Positions 28,379 through 35,781 are shown, counted from the stretch's first letter. The stretch is DNA of 64,000 nucleotides from Meiothermus granaticius NBRC 107808 (GCF_003574355.1 NZ_QWLB01000003.1:1-64000), one strand, 5' to 3'. A program made the numbers and translations. Notes: generated from the sequence alone by a model not told the origin.

Positions 28379-29191
28379 TCACTCGCCCGCCTCGAAGCCG
28401 CTATAGACGAAGCTGTAGGCGTTGGCCTTGGCGTCAAAGGTGGCGGTGAAGACGGTAGGGTAGAGGGTCTTGCGCCCGACTTTGGCGGGGCGGGGCACCT
28501 CGAAGCTGAAGTTCTGCTTTTTGAGCAGGAACTCCCTCGTGATCATGGGCTCGGTGAAGGTGTACTTGCCGCTGTAAAAGCCCGCGATCATCACCTTGTC
28601 GAAGAGACCGGGCTTGAGCTGCCCGGGGGCGCTGAACTCCGAGAGCGGCAGCCCATGGAAACCCATCATTGGCACGCAGAATTCGGCGGCCTTGGCCCCT
28701 GGAGGCACGGCGGGCGCATAGCCCTTGGGGGTCATCTCCATCGCGGGCGGGGTCAGGTCTTTGCAGTCCACCGCCATCGCCTGGGCCTGGGAAACCCCGA
28801 AAAAGTGGAAGTCGAAGTGGGGGGCCAGGTAGCGCTCGGGCGGGTGGCCGAACTGCTCCCAGTAAAGGTCCAGGTGGTCTAAGAAGGTGGTCTTTTTGAC
28901 CACATCCGGAAACTCCAGGCTCAGCGTGGGCATCATCATCATCGGCTCGCCGCTGGGGGGCGGGGTGTTCGGGGTGGGCAGGGGAGCTTTCTCGATGGCC
29001 GCAAGGGGGATCGTGACCCCGGCCTCCTGCACCCCGCCTTTGCCGTTGAGCTTAGCCCAGCTCGAGACCTTGGCCCCGAAGAGCATTCCTTCTGACCCCA
29101 TCACCGTTTTGCCTTGCGGCTGTGCCATCACCGCCAGCGTGCCCAGCCCCAGGATTCCCAAGCCAACCACCACTCTATACGCTTTGTTCAT
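28379..29191 (-). CDS. Exported TTHB210-like (DUF5602-type) protein
   Basis: This 270-residue protein has a signal peptide (MNKAYRVVVGLGILGLGTLAVMAQ). The body contains EQFGHPPERYLAPHFDFHFF, MMGFHGLPLSEFSAPG and KVMIAGFYSGKYTFTEPM. This pattern reminds me of the Thermus thermophilus TTHB210 domain family; I could not verify this by search. No catalytic motif recognised. The conserved His/Asp cluster (PHFDFHF) might bind a metal. The ATG at 29191 has AAGGAGAG as ribosome site. It is driven by a GTCAC-repeat promoter (29226-29258), divergent from the membrane-protein gene at 29462. Confidence 0.65.
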   Translation of the reverse strand: MNKAYRVVVGLGILGLGTLAVMAQPQGKTVMGSEGMLFGAKVSSWAKLNGKGGVQEAGVTIPLAAIEKAPLPTPNTPPPSGEPMMMMPTLSLEFPDVVKKTTFLDHLDLYWEQFGHPPERYLAPHFDFHFFGVSQAQAMAVDCKDLTPPAMEMTPKGYAPAVPPGAKAAEFCVPMMGFHGLPLSEFSAPGQLKPGLFDKVMIAGFYSGKYTFTEPMITREFLLKKQNFSFEVPRPAKVGRKTLYPTVFTATFDAKANAYSFVYSGFEAGE

Positions 29192-29225
29192 GGTCTCTCC
29201 TTGCACCCCTGAGGGTTGCGAACAC

Positions 29226-29258
29226 AGGGTAAAAACCTCCATGTGACCAGCCTGTGAC
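29226..29258 (-). promoter_or_regulatory. GTCAC-repeat promoter A
   Basis: On the minus strand: GTCAC (29258-29254), 6 nt, GTCAC (29247-29243), 11 nt, TACCCT (29231-29226). It drives the TTHB210-like gene. The first repeat with spacer, GTCACAGGCTG, is identical to promoter B. Confidence 0.8.
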
Positions 29259-29393
29259 TGCTCCGGCTAAGTCCATCGCCACCGCATTTCGGCGAACAGG
29301 GCTGGTGCGGTGAGCTTGACCGAAAGGGGACAAAGGTGCGAATGCTTCTGCATCGAGCGGGTTGGGCGGGGTTTCCAGGGCCCTACCCCAAGA

Positions 29394-29426
29394 GTCACGA
29401 ATGAGTCACAGTGCAACCCCTATCCT
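29394..29426 (+). promoter_or_regulatory. GTCAC-repeat promoter C
   Basis: GTCAC (29394-29398), 6 nt, GTCAC (29405-29409), 11 nt, TATCCT (29421-29426). It drives the membrane protein at 29462; a leader of about 28 nt ends in GGAGGAGAACCCT before ATG. Confidence 0.82.
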
Positions 29427-29461
29427 CGGGCCTGTCCTGAGGGACACTGGAGGAGAACCCT

Positions 29462-30031
29462 ATGCTGGCAACCCTGTACCTCGCACTCAAGCTGATCCAC
29501 GTTTTTGCTGCCCTGGCCCTCTTTGCCGCGGAAGGGGTGGGGACTGTGGCCCTGCTCCAAGCCCGAAGAGCCAAGGACTTCGTTGGACTCGGCGCAGCCT
29601 TGGCCTTGCTCAAAGCCATCGGGCCACTGGGCAAGCTCGCCCCACCGCTGCTGCTCCTCACCGGCTTAGCCCTAATGGTAACGACCTGGGGCTTCCGGAT
29701 CGCCTGGGCCGACCTGGCGCTTGGAATCTTCCTGCTGGTGTTCGTGGGGAGCAAGCGTCTCGACCCCCCCTGGCAGGCCGCGCTGGGCCGGGAGATGCGG
29801 GCGGGGCAAGGCCCCCTGACCCCGGCAGTGCGGGCTCTGCTCGAGGACCGCGGCTACTCGGCCTGGCTGGCTCTGCGCTCGGGGCTAGCGCTGGGACTGG
29901 TCTTTCTGATGACGGTGAAGCCTGGGCTGCTTGTAGGAGTGGCGGGCGTGGCTGCCCTGGCCGCCCTGCGGGTGTACCTCGAACTCCGTCCCAAGCCCCG
30001 GCAGCCCCTGGCCCCCAAGACCGCTGCCTGA
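29462..30031 (+). CDS. Small integral membrane protein (DUF2269-like)
   Basis: This 189-residue protein has about four hydrophobic helices: residues 1-30 with LALKLIHVFAALALFAAEGV, 55-80, 80-98 and 138-165. The early Lys-x-x-His in a helix is typical of DUF2269-like membrane proteins. Function is unknown. It has a strong ribosome site and belongs to the GTCAC regulon through promoter C. A long overlapping frame (29362-30501) is a shadow except for its 3' part, which is the next gene. Confidence 0.75.
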   Translation: MLATLYLALKLIHVFAALALFAAEGVGTVALLQARRAKDFVGLGAALALLKAIGPLGKLAPPLLLLTGLALMVTTWGFRIAWADLALGIFLLVFVGSKRLDPPWQAALGREMRAGQGPLTPAVRALLEDRGYSAWLALRSGLALGLVFLMTVKPGLLVGVAGVAALAALRVYLELRPKPRQPLAPKTAA

Positions 30032-30085
30032 GGGTAGGGCTCGAGACCGGCGGCTGGGCCGGCGGTTTGTCTTGGCCTCGCGGTG

Positions 30086-30118
30086 ATCACAGTTTGGTCC
30101 CACCGCCGCGCCTAGATT
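30086..30118 (+). promoter_or_regulatory. GTCAC-repeat promoter D (degenerate repeats)
   Basis: ATCAC (30086-30090), 6 nt, GTCCC (30097-30101), 11 nt, TAGATT (30113-30118). Each repeat differs from GTCAC at one base, but both spacings are exact. It drives the lipoprotein gene at 30160. Confidence 0.65.
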
Positions 30119-30159
30119 GGGCGCGGCGTTCGGGGGGCCCCGACCCCAAGGAGAACCCC

Positions 30160-30501
30160 ACGAACCTCAAACCCACATTTTGGATTGCAGTCCTGGGCTT
30201 GCTGGCAGCCTGCTCGTCGCCGTCTAAGCCCAATCCTCAGCCCGACCCCAAATCCTCTTTCGATCTACAACCCGCGACCGACAAACTGCCGATCTTGCAG
30301 GGTGGCGAAGCCGGATTGAGTGTGCAGCGGCTTAACGGCTTCAGCGGCGCGATAATCCCCCCGGTCGGTGGGGCCAAGGACGACCAGGCCCGGGCGCTGG
30401 CCCTGCAACCCGACGAGCGCGTCCCCACCGTGCGCATCCTGATGGGTGGGGCGGTCAACAGCAGCAACCACGACTTTGCCCTGACCTGCTACTGGTCCTG
30501 A
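30160..30501 (+). CDS. Small lipoprotein with apparent ACG start
   Basis: A 113-residue product is predicted if translation starts at ACG 30160. Starting there, the protein has a textbook lipoprotein signal: N-L-K-P, a hydrophobic stretch and lipobox LLAACSS. AAGGAG (30148-30153) lies 6 nt upstream, exactly as in sister genes where the codon is ATG (AGGAGAACC-type leader). No in-frame ATG or GTG precedes the signal peptide; ATT at 30184 is the only other candidate. The mature part (about 95 residues) is Pro/Asp-rich with VRILMGGAVNSSNHDFALTC near the end. Function is unknown. Either ACG is used, or the start codon has mutated and the gene is silent. Confidence 0.6.
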   Translation, partial: TNLKPTFWIAVLGLLAACSSPSKPNPQPDPKSSFDLQPATDKLPILQGGEAGLSVQRLNGFSGAIIPPVGGAKDDQARALALQPDERVPTVRILMGGAVNSSNHDFALTCYWS

Positions 30502-30518
30502 GATTGCCTGGCCCGCAG

Positions 30519-30545
30519 ACCTCCCGCTTTTAGCGGGAGGTTTTT
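30519..30545 (+). terminator. Intrinsic terminator after lipoprotein gene
   Basis: A 9-bp perfect stem (ACCTCCCGC / GCGGGAGGT) with a TTTTA loop is followed by TTTT. Confidence 0.9.
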
Positions 30546-30569
30546 GGCTTCTGCTGCGACTTTGACCTT

Positions 30570-30602
30570 GTCACAGGCCGGTCACGCCTCCCGGTCTATC
30601 CT
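30570..30602 (+). promoter_or_regulatory. GTCAC-repeat promoter E
   Basis: GTCAC (30570-30574), 6 nt, GTCAC (30581-30585), 11 nt, TATCCT (30597-30602). It drives the 65-residue gene at 30626 and starts 25 bp after the preceding terminator. Confidence 0.82.
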
Positions 30603-30625
30603 AGGCGAACCAAGGGAGGAACCTT

Positions 30626-30823
30626 ATGAACCTCGAACTCCAGCGTAACCTTGCCCAACTGCACCGCCTCGAGATGCTCGCCCAAGCCGCAGCGCACCGC
30701 CGGGACCGACCACAAGCCCCGCCGCGCTCGTCCGGCGCCTGGCTCGAGGCCACCCTGACCCGGCTGACACAGATCCTCGGAGCTTGGGCGCCGAGCCCCC
30801 ACCGAGGGGATAGCCTTGGCTAA
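30626..30823 (+). CDS. Small hypothetical protein of the GTCAC regulon (65 residues)
   Basis: A 65-residue protein starting MNLELQRNLAQLHRLEMLAQ, predicted to begin with an amphipathic helix and end in a Pro/Ser/Arg-rich tail. No signal peptide, no recognised domain. It has its own GTCAC promoter, a strong ribosome site (GGGAGGA) and its own terminator, which argues that it is a real monocistronic gene. Confidence 0.65.
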   Translation: MNLELQRNLAQLHRLEMLAQAAAHRRDRPQAPPRSSGAWLEATLTRLTQILGAWAPSPHRGDSLG

Positions 30824-30858
30824 CCAGCGACAGGGCCACCCGCTCGGCCTTAGCCCTG

Positions 30859-30893
30859 GGACTCCGGGCCGAAGAGCGACCGGAGTCCTTTAG
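30859..30893 (+). terminator. Intrinsic terminator after 65-residue gene
   Basis: A perfect 9-bp stem (GGACTCCGG / CCGGAGTCC) with a 12-nt loop is followed by TTTAGGG, a short U tract. Confidence 0.75.
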
Positions 30894-31082
30894 GGTTGAC
30901 CCACCCGAGCTTTACGGTTTCCACAAGGAGACTGCCATATCCATGGCCGGAGTTTCATATTTCCATGGCGGGATTCGCAAATGGGCTTGCTCGAGCCACG
31001 TTTCCCACCATTACGACGCACGGTGTGCTGTAACGTGTCCCGACCCAGGCCAGATCAGGCGCTGCGGTAGAGGCTATCGAGT

Positions 31083-31877
31083 GTGCCCAGGTGGTTAGAT
31101 CGGAGGGCTTTTCTGAACCTCAAAGTCGTATCCCTGACCGAGCGCCCCGACCTCGAGGCGGCAATGTGGGCCGACGAACTCGTATCGGCCTGGCCGGAGT
31201 TTATGCTTCACGACCCCACTGCCAACCTGTACTTTTCGCCGAGTCGGCTCGAGCGCTTCCACGACTATATCCTGCTGGCTTTTGATCAAGGCCAGCCGGA
31301 TACCGTACTGGCCCGGGGGTGCAGTGTGCCCTTCGGTTTCGGCCCGGAGTTCCGCCGCCTCGAGTTGCCCAACGGCGGCTGGGACACGGTGGTGCGCTGG
31401 GCCGACGGGGATGCCCTGCTGGGGCGAATCCCCAACGCGGTTTCGGCCTTGGAGATCGTGGTGCACCCCAAGGTGAGTGGTCAGGGAATCTCAGCTCAGA
31501 TGCTGTCGGCGATGCGGGCCAACGCCGCACGGTTGGGATTCAAGGATTTGTTCGCACCGGTGCGCCCCAGCCAAAAGCACACCGAGCCGCGCACGCCGAT
31601 GGGTGAGTATGCTCGGCGTACTCGAGCCGACGGGCTGCCCGCTGACCCCTGGTTGCGGGTTCATGCCCGCGCAGGGGGCACCGTGGTGAAGGTGGCGCCC
31701 TACTCGATGACGATCGCCGGAACCCTGGACGACTGGCGCGGGTGGACCGGGTTGCCCTTCGACACCGACGGGGAAACCCTGGTGCCCGGGGCCTTGGTTC
31801 CGGTGCATGTTTCCTTGGCTCAGGACCACGCGGTCTATGTCGAGCCCAACGTGTGGATGCACCACCGCCTGGCCTGA
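31083..31877 (+). CDS. GNAT-like acetyltransferase-fold protein
   Basis: This 264-residue protein carries a GNAT-type motif A: LEIVVHPKVSGQGISAQMLS (V-x-P-x3-G-x-G), followed by a helix of the kind that binds acetyl-CoA. The N-terminal part contains WPEFMLHDP and FGFGPEFRRL. Substrate is unknown. The GTG start at 31083 has only a weak AGAGG upstream. A start further downstream is possible, as no ATG precedes the conserved part. No GTCAC promoter was seen, although the gene lies inside the regulon cluster. Confidence 0.6.
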   Translation: MPRWLDRRAFLNLKVVSLTERPDLEAAMWADELVSAWPEFMLHDPTANLYFSPSRLERFHDYILLAFDQGQPDTVLARGCSVPFGFGPEFRRLELPNGGWDTVVRWADGDALLGRIPNAVSALEIVVHPKVSGQGISAQMLSAMRANAARLGFKDLFAPVRPSQKHTEPRTPMGEYARRTRADGLPADPWLRVHARAGGTVVKVAPYSMTIAGTLDDWRGWTGLPFDTDGETLVPGALVPVHVSLAQDHAVYVEPNVWMHHRLA

Positions 31878-31931
31878 TTCGCCGACCAGCTTCGTATCCG
31901 CCGAGAAGCCTTCGCTATGCGAGGCCCAGCC

Positions 31932-32279
31932 TCAGGTGTGCATCCAGCACTCGGCTACCCGGCCCTCCTCGAGCCGCAGCACGTAAACCACCCGACTTTT
32001 GCCGGGCTCGGTGTGGTCGTTGGCGAGCACTGCGGCGTAGTCGGGGCCGGTCAACACCCTTTGGATCTCGGCCTCGAGGGCGCTTTTGCCCTGATGAGCC
32101 ATCTCCCTCCAAAACCTCAGCACCCCTTCCCAACCCCGGTAGCTGCCCGCGCAGGGCAGGTGGTCCGGCACGTGCAGCACGAAAGCTGGGGAGAGGAGGA
32201 TTTGTAAGGTGGCGAGGTCATGCCCGGCAAAGGCGCCGAACAACTCGCGCACCAGGGTTTCCTGGGGGGGGAGGTTCAT
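31932..32279 (-). CDS. SnoaL-like / NTF2-fold protein
   Basis: This 115-residue protein has the SnoaL/DUF4440 pattern: ETLVRELFGAFAGHDLATLQ, then GWEGVLRFWREM and VVYVLRLEEGRVAECWMH. The alpha+beta cone fold serves as a small-molecule binding or isomerase scaffold. Its ATG overlaps the TGA of the 40-residue ORF upstream (ATGA), so it is translationally coupled. It is the last gene of a cupin-ORF-SnoaL operon under promoter B. Confidence 0.8.
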   Translation of the reverse strand: MNLPPQETLVRELFGAFAGHDLATLQILLSPAFVLHVPDHLPCAGSYRGWEGVLRFWREMAHQGKSALEAEIQRVLTGPDYAAVLANDHTEPGKSRVVYVLRLEEGRVAECWMHT

Positions 32280-32398
32280 GAGCCTAACTCCCTCAGGGAC
32301 TGCCCACCGGGTGTGCTCAGCAGCCAGGGGTGGGCCTCGAGCGGGCTCCGCTGGCGTTGGCCCAGCCAGCGATACAGGGCAGCGATAAGGCGGCGCAT
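32276..32398 (-). CDS. 40-residue ORF coupling cupin and SnoaL-like genes
   Basis: A short basic peptide begins MRRLIAALYRWLGQRQRSPL. A perfect ribosome site (AGGAG, 6-nt spacer) precedes the ATG at 32398. The stop overlaps the start of the SnoaL-like gene, and the cupin gene ends 12 bp upstream. The N-terminus can form an amphipathic, positively charged helix (possible membrane-active peptide). No homologue recalled. The arrangement suggests a true gene rather than a spacer. Confidence 0.55.
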   Translation of the reverse strand: MRRLIAALYRWLGQRQRSPLEAHPWLLSTPGGQSLRELGS

Positions 32399-32410
32399 GA
32401 GGTTCTCCTG

Positions 32411-32902
32411 TCAGGGCAGGATTGTGATTCCGTAGCGCTCGGCGGTGGCCACGAGCACCTCGAGGTCTACAGTGGGCTTCGGGGTTCCGCTGCGTAGTCC
32501 CAGTTCGGCCAGGAACTTGTCGTGCAGGTCAGCGGCCCGCCCCAACTCGGCGAAGAACTTCTCGTGTGGGAAGCCGGGCGAGAGCGTCGCCAGCACCCGG
32601 GCGGGTACAGCGGCGGTGTTCTGGAAAGCGTGCACAGCCTCGCGCGGGATGAACAGACTCTGCCCGGCCTCGAGCTGCATCAAAGTGTCTTCCAGGCGGA
32701 CCGTCAGTTGCCCCTCGAGCACGTACAGGTGCTCGCTCTCGAGCGGATGCTGGTGCGGCACCATGCCTTCCCCGCTGGGAAGGGTCAGCTCGAACAGGGC
32801 GTAGTTGCCGGCGGTCTCGCGCTCGGTGGCGAGGTAGGTCACGGTGGTGCCCAAGACATTGAGCGAGGTGCCTAGAGCCGGGGATGCTGGGATGGGGTTC
32901 AT
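32411..32902 (-). CDS. Cupin-domain protein
   Basis: This 163-residue protein has a single cupin barrel: the first motif HQHPLESEHLYVLEGQLTVRL has the HxH...E metal-binding pattern, the second is FIPREAVHAFQN. It resembles quercetinase-like or oxalate-type small cupins of unknown substrate. AAAGGAGAACTCC precedes the ATG. It is first in the operon driven by promoter B. Confidence 0.85.
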   Translation of the reverse strand: MNPIPASPALGTSLNVLGTTVTYLATERETAGNYALFELTLPSGEGMVPHQHPLESEHLYVLEGQLTVRLEDTLMQLEAGQSLFIPREAVHAFQNTAAVPARVLATLSPGFPHEKFFAELGRAADLHDKFLAELGLRSGTPKPTVDLEVLVATAERYGITILP

Positions 32903-32925
32903 GGAGTTCTCCTTTGTACACGGGT

Positions 32926-32958
32926 AGCTTAGGCTCGTCTCTGTGACCAGCCTGTGAC
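32926..32958 (-). promoter_or_regulatory. GTCAC-repeat promoter B
   Basis: On the minus strand: GTCAC (32958-32954), 6 nt, GTCAC (32947-32943), 11 nt, TAAGCT (32931-32926). It drives the cupin/40-residue/SnoaL operon with a leader of about 18 nt. Confidence 0.82.
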
Positions 32959-33086
32959 AGCTCGGGAAAGGTGGATAGCTCCTCGCCGGTAACCGATCGT
33001 CTGGGACGCAGAAATAACGCCTCGAGATTCCTGCTTTAGCGCGGTAATGGCTTCGCGGACTCCTCGCCCAAATGATCCCCGGCCCT

Positions 33087-33114
33087 AAAACAAAAACCTC
33101 CCCGGTTGGGAAGG
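33087..33114 (-). terminator. Intrinsic terminator after 32-residue ORF
   Basis: On the minus strand a 7-bp stem CCTTCCC / GGGGAGG (one G-U pair) with an AACC loop is followed by TTTTTGTTTT. Confidence 0.85.
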
Positions 33115-33134
33115 CTCGATTGGGTCGCGCGGAC

Positions 33135-33233
33135 TTATTCTTGATAGTCGGGGGTTTGGAGGTAGATGAAGGCCCGCGTTAGGCCGTTGCCGCCGCGCCC
33201 GCCACAGGTGCTGCCGTCGGATTTGAACATCAT
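33135..33233 (-). CDS. 32-residue Gly-rich peptide under its own regulon promoter
   Basis: The short peptide begins MMFKSDGSTCGGRGG and ends PDYQE. It has one Cys in a Gly-rich turn (STCGGRGGNG) and no signal peptide. A good ribosome site (AAAGGAG) precedes the ATG at 33233; the frame is open further upstream, but that part lacks any start signal. The gene has its own promoter (F), a leader with 23-bp repeats and a strong terminator, so the transcript is about 220 nt. It could be a peptide gene, or a small RNA carrying a short ORF. Confidence 0.55.
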   Translation of the reverse strand: MMFKSDGSTCGGRGGNGLTRAFIYLQTPDYQE

Positions 33234-33248
33234 CTTCTCCTTTGCACG

Positions 33249-33306
33249 GGCTCCCCTGGTGGCAACGACAGGCTTTGCCTGGTGGTAATGGCAGGCTTTG
33301 CCTGGT
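33249..33306 (-). repeat. 23-bp tandem repeat forming two small hairpins in the leader of the 32-residue ORF
   Basis: On the minus strand the unit ACCAGGCAAAGCCTG plus 8 nt occurs twice and begins a third time. Each complete unit contains CAGGC-AAA-GCCTG, a 5-bp hairpin with a 3-nt loop. The repeats lie between the promoter and the ribosome site. Confidence 0.8.
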
Positions 33307-33315
33307 TGCGCCAGC

Positions 33316-33348
33316 ACTGTAGGCGAGAGCCTGTGACTGAGCAACAGC
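33316..33348 (-). promoter_or_regulatory. GTCAC promoter F (downstream repeat only)
   Basis: On the minus strand GTCAC (33337-33333), 11 nt, TACAGT (33321-33316). The upstream repeat position holds GCTGT and is not conserved. The exact 11-nt distance argues that this is a weaker member of the set. Confidence 0.6.
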
Positions 33349-33372
33349 TTTTGTAAGAGCGCTCCCAGACAG

Positions 33373-33406
33373 CAAAAAGCACAGACGGGCAAAAGTCCGT
33401 CTATGC
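33373..33406 (-). terminator. Intrinsic terminator of the lipoprotein-protease operon
   Basis: On the minus strand a 10-bp stem GCATAGACGG / CCGTCTGTGC (one T-G pair) is followed by TTTTTGC. Confidence 0.85.
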
Positions 33407-33423
33407 GCGAAAAGGGTTTCGGG

Positions 33424-33615
33424 TTAGCTCGAGGGTTCTGTCGCGCCCATCGCGCCGCCGACCGAGGCATTGAGGAACTGCACCAGCTCGCTCGGGTGCT
33501 GGAAGTACCTGCGCTCACCAGTGCGGGTGTTCGTGGCCGAGGCCCGCCAAACGCTCCCGCCCTCGCCGGTGGGCTCGAGCCAAACCCGAATCACGAAGAG
33601 TTTGGGGGTGGTCAT
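33424..33615 (-). CDS. Small protein of the protease operon (63 residues)
   Basis: The 63-residue protein (FVIRVWLEPTGEGGSVWRAS, then TGERRYFQHPSELVQFL) matches a recurring type of short bacterial protein with a W-R-x-S ... G-E-R-R-Y-F pattern and no assigned function. It starts 3 bp after the stop of the subtilase gene and is probably cotranscribed and coupled. No signal peptide. Confidence 0.7.
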   Translation of the reverse strand: MTTPKLFVIRVWLEPTGEGGSVWRASATNTRTGERRYFQHPSELVQFLNASVGGAMGATEPSS

Positions 33616-33618
33616 AAC

Positions 33619-35730
33619 CTACCTCGAGCGCAAGCTCCTCAACGCGTGCTGCACCTGGTCCAAGAGCATTCCGGTGCCCTGCACCTCTTCCAAGGCAAAG
33701 TTGAGGCCGCTCTTGCTGGGGCGCACCAGGGCGATCTGTCCGTTCTCCACGTAGGCTCCCAGGTAGTCACCGGCGCTCACATCCTTGTCGCCGTCGAGGT
33801 CTTTCCAGCCGAACAGCAGGTAGTCGCCCGCCGCAAGGTCGCCGAAGCTGTATGGCCCGCTGGTTTGGCCCTTGACCTGGATAATTCTGCTCTTAATCTG
33901 GTCGCAGTCATTGCCTAAGTAGAAGCAGGCGATTACGTAGGCGCCCTCGAGCGTGGGCTTGGCCGCGCTCGTCCCCACTGCGAGGCTCAAGGACGCGGTT
34001 TTGGTTTTTCCGCCGCCGGCGGCCTCCAGAGTGAGCGCGTAGGAGCCGGGTTTCACGCTGGCAGCCACGTTTAGGGTCAGGGTGGCGCTGTTGCCACTGG
34101 GATTCAGGCTGCCCGTGACCCCGTTTGGAGCCCCTTTGAGGCTCAGGGAAAGCGAGTCGGAGAAGCCGCCGCTGCGCGTGACGGTGAGCGTGGTGTTGGC
34201 GCTACTGCCGGGCGGGATTACCAGACTGTTGGGCGAGAGGCTCAGGGTGAAGTCGGGGTTGGGGTTTGTTCCACCTCCGCCATCCAGGGCTTGCAGCGCG
34301 GCGAAGGCGTCAATCAGACCTGCCCCACAGTCGGAGCCAGGATGGGAATCCGGACCTTGCCCGGTGCAAGCCGTGCCATCCAGCGGGTGGGCGGTGCGGC
34401 GCAGGATGTCCAAAGCCTCGGCCCCAGTCAGGGCGGGCTTTTTGCTCTTCATCAGCGCGATCACGCCCGCCACATGCGGTGCGGCCATCGAGGTGCCGTT
34501 ATAGAACACGTAGTCATAGTCGTTTTTGGCATCGTTGCGGTGCTCGGAGAGCACCCCGTCGGCGAAGTTGTCGTTGTTGAGGTCGGCCTGCACGTCCCCG
34601 CCAGGAGCCATCAGGTCAATGCGCGGGCCGAAGTTGGAGTAGCGGGCTCTCGCGTTCTGGAACTCGGTGGCCCCCACTGTGATCACCCCGGAGCAGCTTG
34701 CCGGGCGGAAATTGGCGGCATCCTCGTTGGAGTTGCCCGCCGCCACTACCACGATGATCCCTTTAGCGAGGAGCTGGTTGATCACGTCCTGGTAGGCCGG
34801 GGAGTCGGCGCAGCGGCCTTTCCCGCCTAGGCTCATGTTGAGAATCTGCGCGGGGTTGGGGTTGGCCGGAATGCCCGCCACGCTGACCCCTGCTGCCCAC
34901 AGCATCCCGTCAGCGATGTCGGCCAGTGTGCCGCCGCCCACGCCCAGGACGCGCACCGGGACAATTTTGGCCCCCCAGCTAATTCCGGCAGTGCCGGTGC
35001 CATTGTTGGTCGCCGCTGCAATTGTCCCCGCCACATGCGAGCCGTGGTAGCTGCTGTCGCCGCCGGGCTCGTCGCCGGGGTCGTCGGCGTTGGCGTCGCG
35101 TCCGTCGCCGTCATTCGATTGGCGTGGGTCGGTGATGAAGTCGTAGCCGGGAAGGAGCTTGCCCGCGAAATCGGGATGCTGCACCAGGACGCCGGTGTCC
35201 ACCACCGCCACCGTGACCGGGCTGGAAGTGCCGTCTTCGATGTCCCAGGCTTGCGGCAGGTTGATGGCGGGATAGTGCCACTGGTACGGGTAAAACTCGT
35301 CGTTGGGGGTTTTGAGCGCCCTCTGGATGAAGTTGGGCTGTGCCCACAGTACGTCGCCCCTGGCCCGCAGCCCCTGAACGAGCCGCAGCGTGCCCGCCGT
35401 GTCGGTGCTGGCGCGGTAAAGGCCGGTGGACTCCAGCCCCAGCGCCCGCACCCGCTGCAGACTCACTCCGCCCACACTCAAACTGCTCACCGACTGCACC
35501 GAGAGGCTCGGTTTGAACCGCACGATCACCTCGCCGGGGACGAACTCTTCCTGATCCGAGGTGAGGAGTCGCCCACTCGAGGCTATCTGAGCGCTGCTGG
35601 CCTTATTCCCCAGCCGCACCGTGCCGGAAAGGGTGTTGCTCGCCGGGGGCGGGTTCGTGCCGCCATTGCCCCCACCGCAGGCTGCGAGCAGGGCCATCAG
35701 CGTTGTGAATCCTAGAATTTTTAGTCGCAT
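33619..35730 (-). CDS. Subtilisin-like (S8) serine protease lipoprotein
   Basis: This 703-residue protein has a lipoprotein signal (LMALLAACGGG). A propeptide with FVPGEVIVRF and LWAQPNFIQRALKTPNDEFY follows, then the S8 catalytic domain with Asp in VAVVDTGV, His in YHGSHVAGT, Asn in VVAAGNSN and Ser in NGTSMAAPHVAG. After it come Ig-like repeats (NPDFTLSLSPNSLVIPPGSS) and a C-terminal module. That module (VIACFYLGNDC ... GDYLLFGWKDLDGDKD) resembles the whole lipoprotein encoded just upstream. It is probably anchored to the membrane and acts outside the cytoplasm. GGAGG precedes the ATG. It is second gene of the operon under promoter H. Confidence 0.92.
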   Translation of the reverse strand: MRLKILGFTTLMALLAACGGGNGGTNPPPASNTLSGTVRLGNKASSAQIASSGRLLTSDQEEFVPGEVIVRFKPSLSVQSVSSLSVGGVSLQRVRALGLESTGLYRASTDTAGTLRLVQGLRARGDVLWAQPNFIQRALKTPNDEFYPYQWHYPAINLPQAWDIEDGTSSPVTVAVVDTGVLVQHPDFAGKLLPGYDFITDPRQSNDGDGRDANADDPGDEPGGDSSYHGSHVAGTIAAATNNGTGTAGISWGAKIVPVRVLGVGGGTLADIADGMLWAAGVSVAGIPANPNPAQILNMSLGGKGRCADSPAYQDVINQLLAKGIIVVVAAGNSNEDAANFRPASCSGVITVGATEFQNARARYSNFGPRIDLMAPGGDVQADLNNDNFADGVLSEHRNDAKNDYDYVFYNGTSMAAPHVAGVIALMKSKKPALTGAEALDILRRTAHPLDGTACTGQGPDSHPGSDCGAGLIDAFAALQALDGGGGTNPNPDFTLSLSPNSLVIPPGSSANTTLTVTRSGGFSDSLSLSLKGAPNGVTGSLNPSGNSATLTLNVAASVKPGSYALTLEAAGGGKTKTASLSLAVGTSAAKPTLEGAYVIACFYLGNDCDQIKSRIIQVKGQTSGPYSFGDLAAGDYLLFGWKDLDGDKDVSAGDYLGAYVENGQIALVRPSKSGLNFALEEVQGTGMLLDQVQHALRSLRSR

Positions 35731-35781
35731 AGATTTCCTCCAAAGGGGCCTTAGGCCGATTCATCCTGACGCCCTTTCTCG

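Noticed and set aside
29362-30501. A 379-codon plus-strand frame
   Set aside because: Its 5' two thirds overlap the membrane protein at 29462 in another frame and are Arg/Gly/Pro-rich without homology. Only the last third, from 30160, is a gene.
30943-31099. A 52-codon Cys-rich ORF with AAGGAG upstream and a partial repeat CATAT..CCATGGC.GG
   Set aside because: The ribosome site is 12 nt from the ATG and no promoter of the regulon type precedes it. The 3' end overlaps the GNAT-like gene. It could be real, but the support is too weak for a feature.
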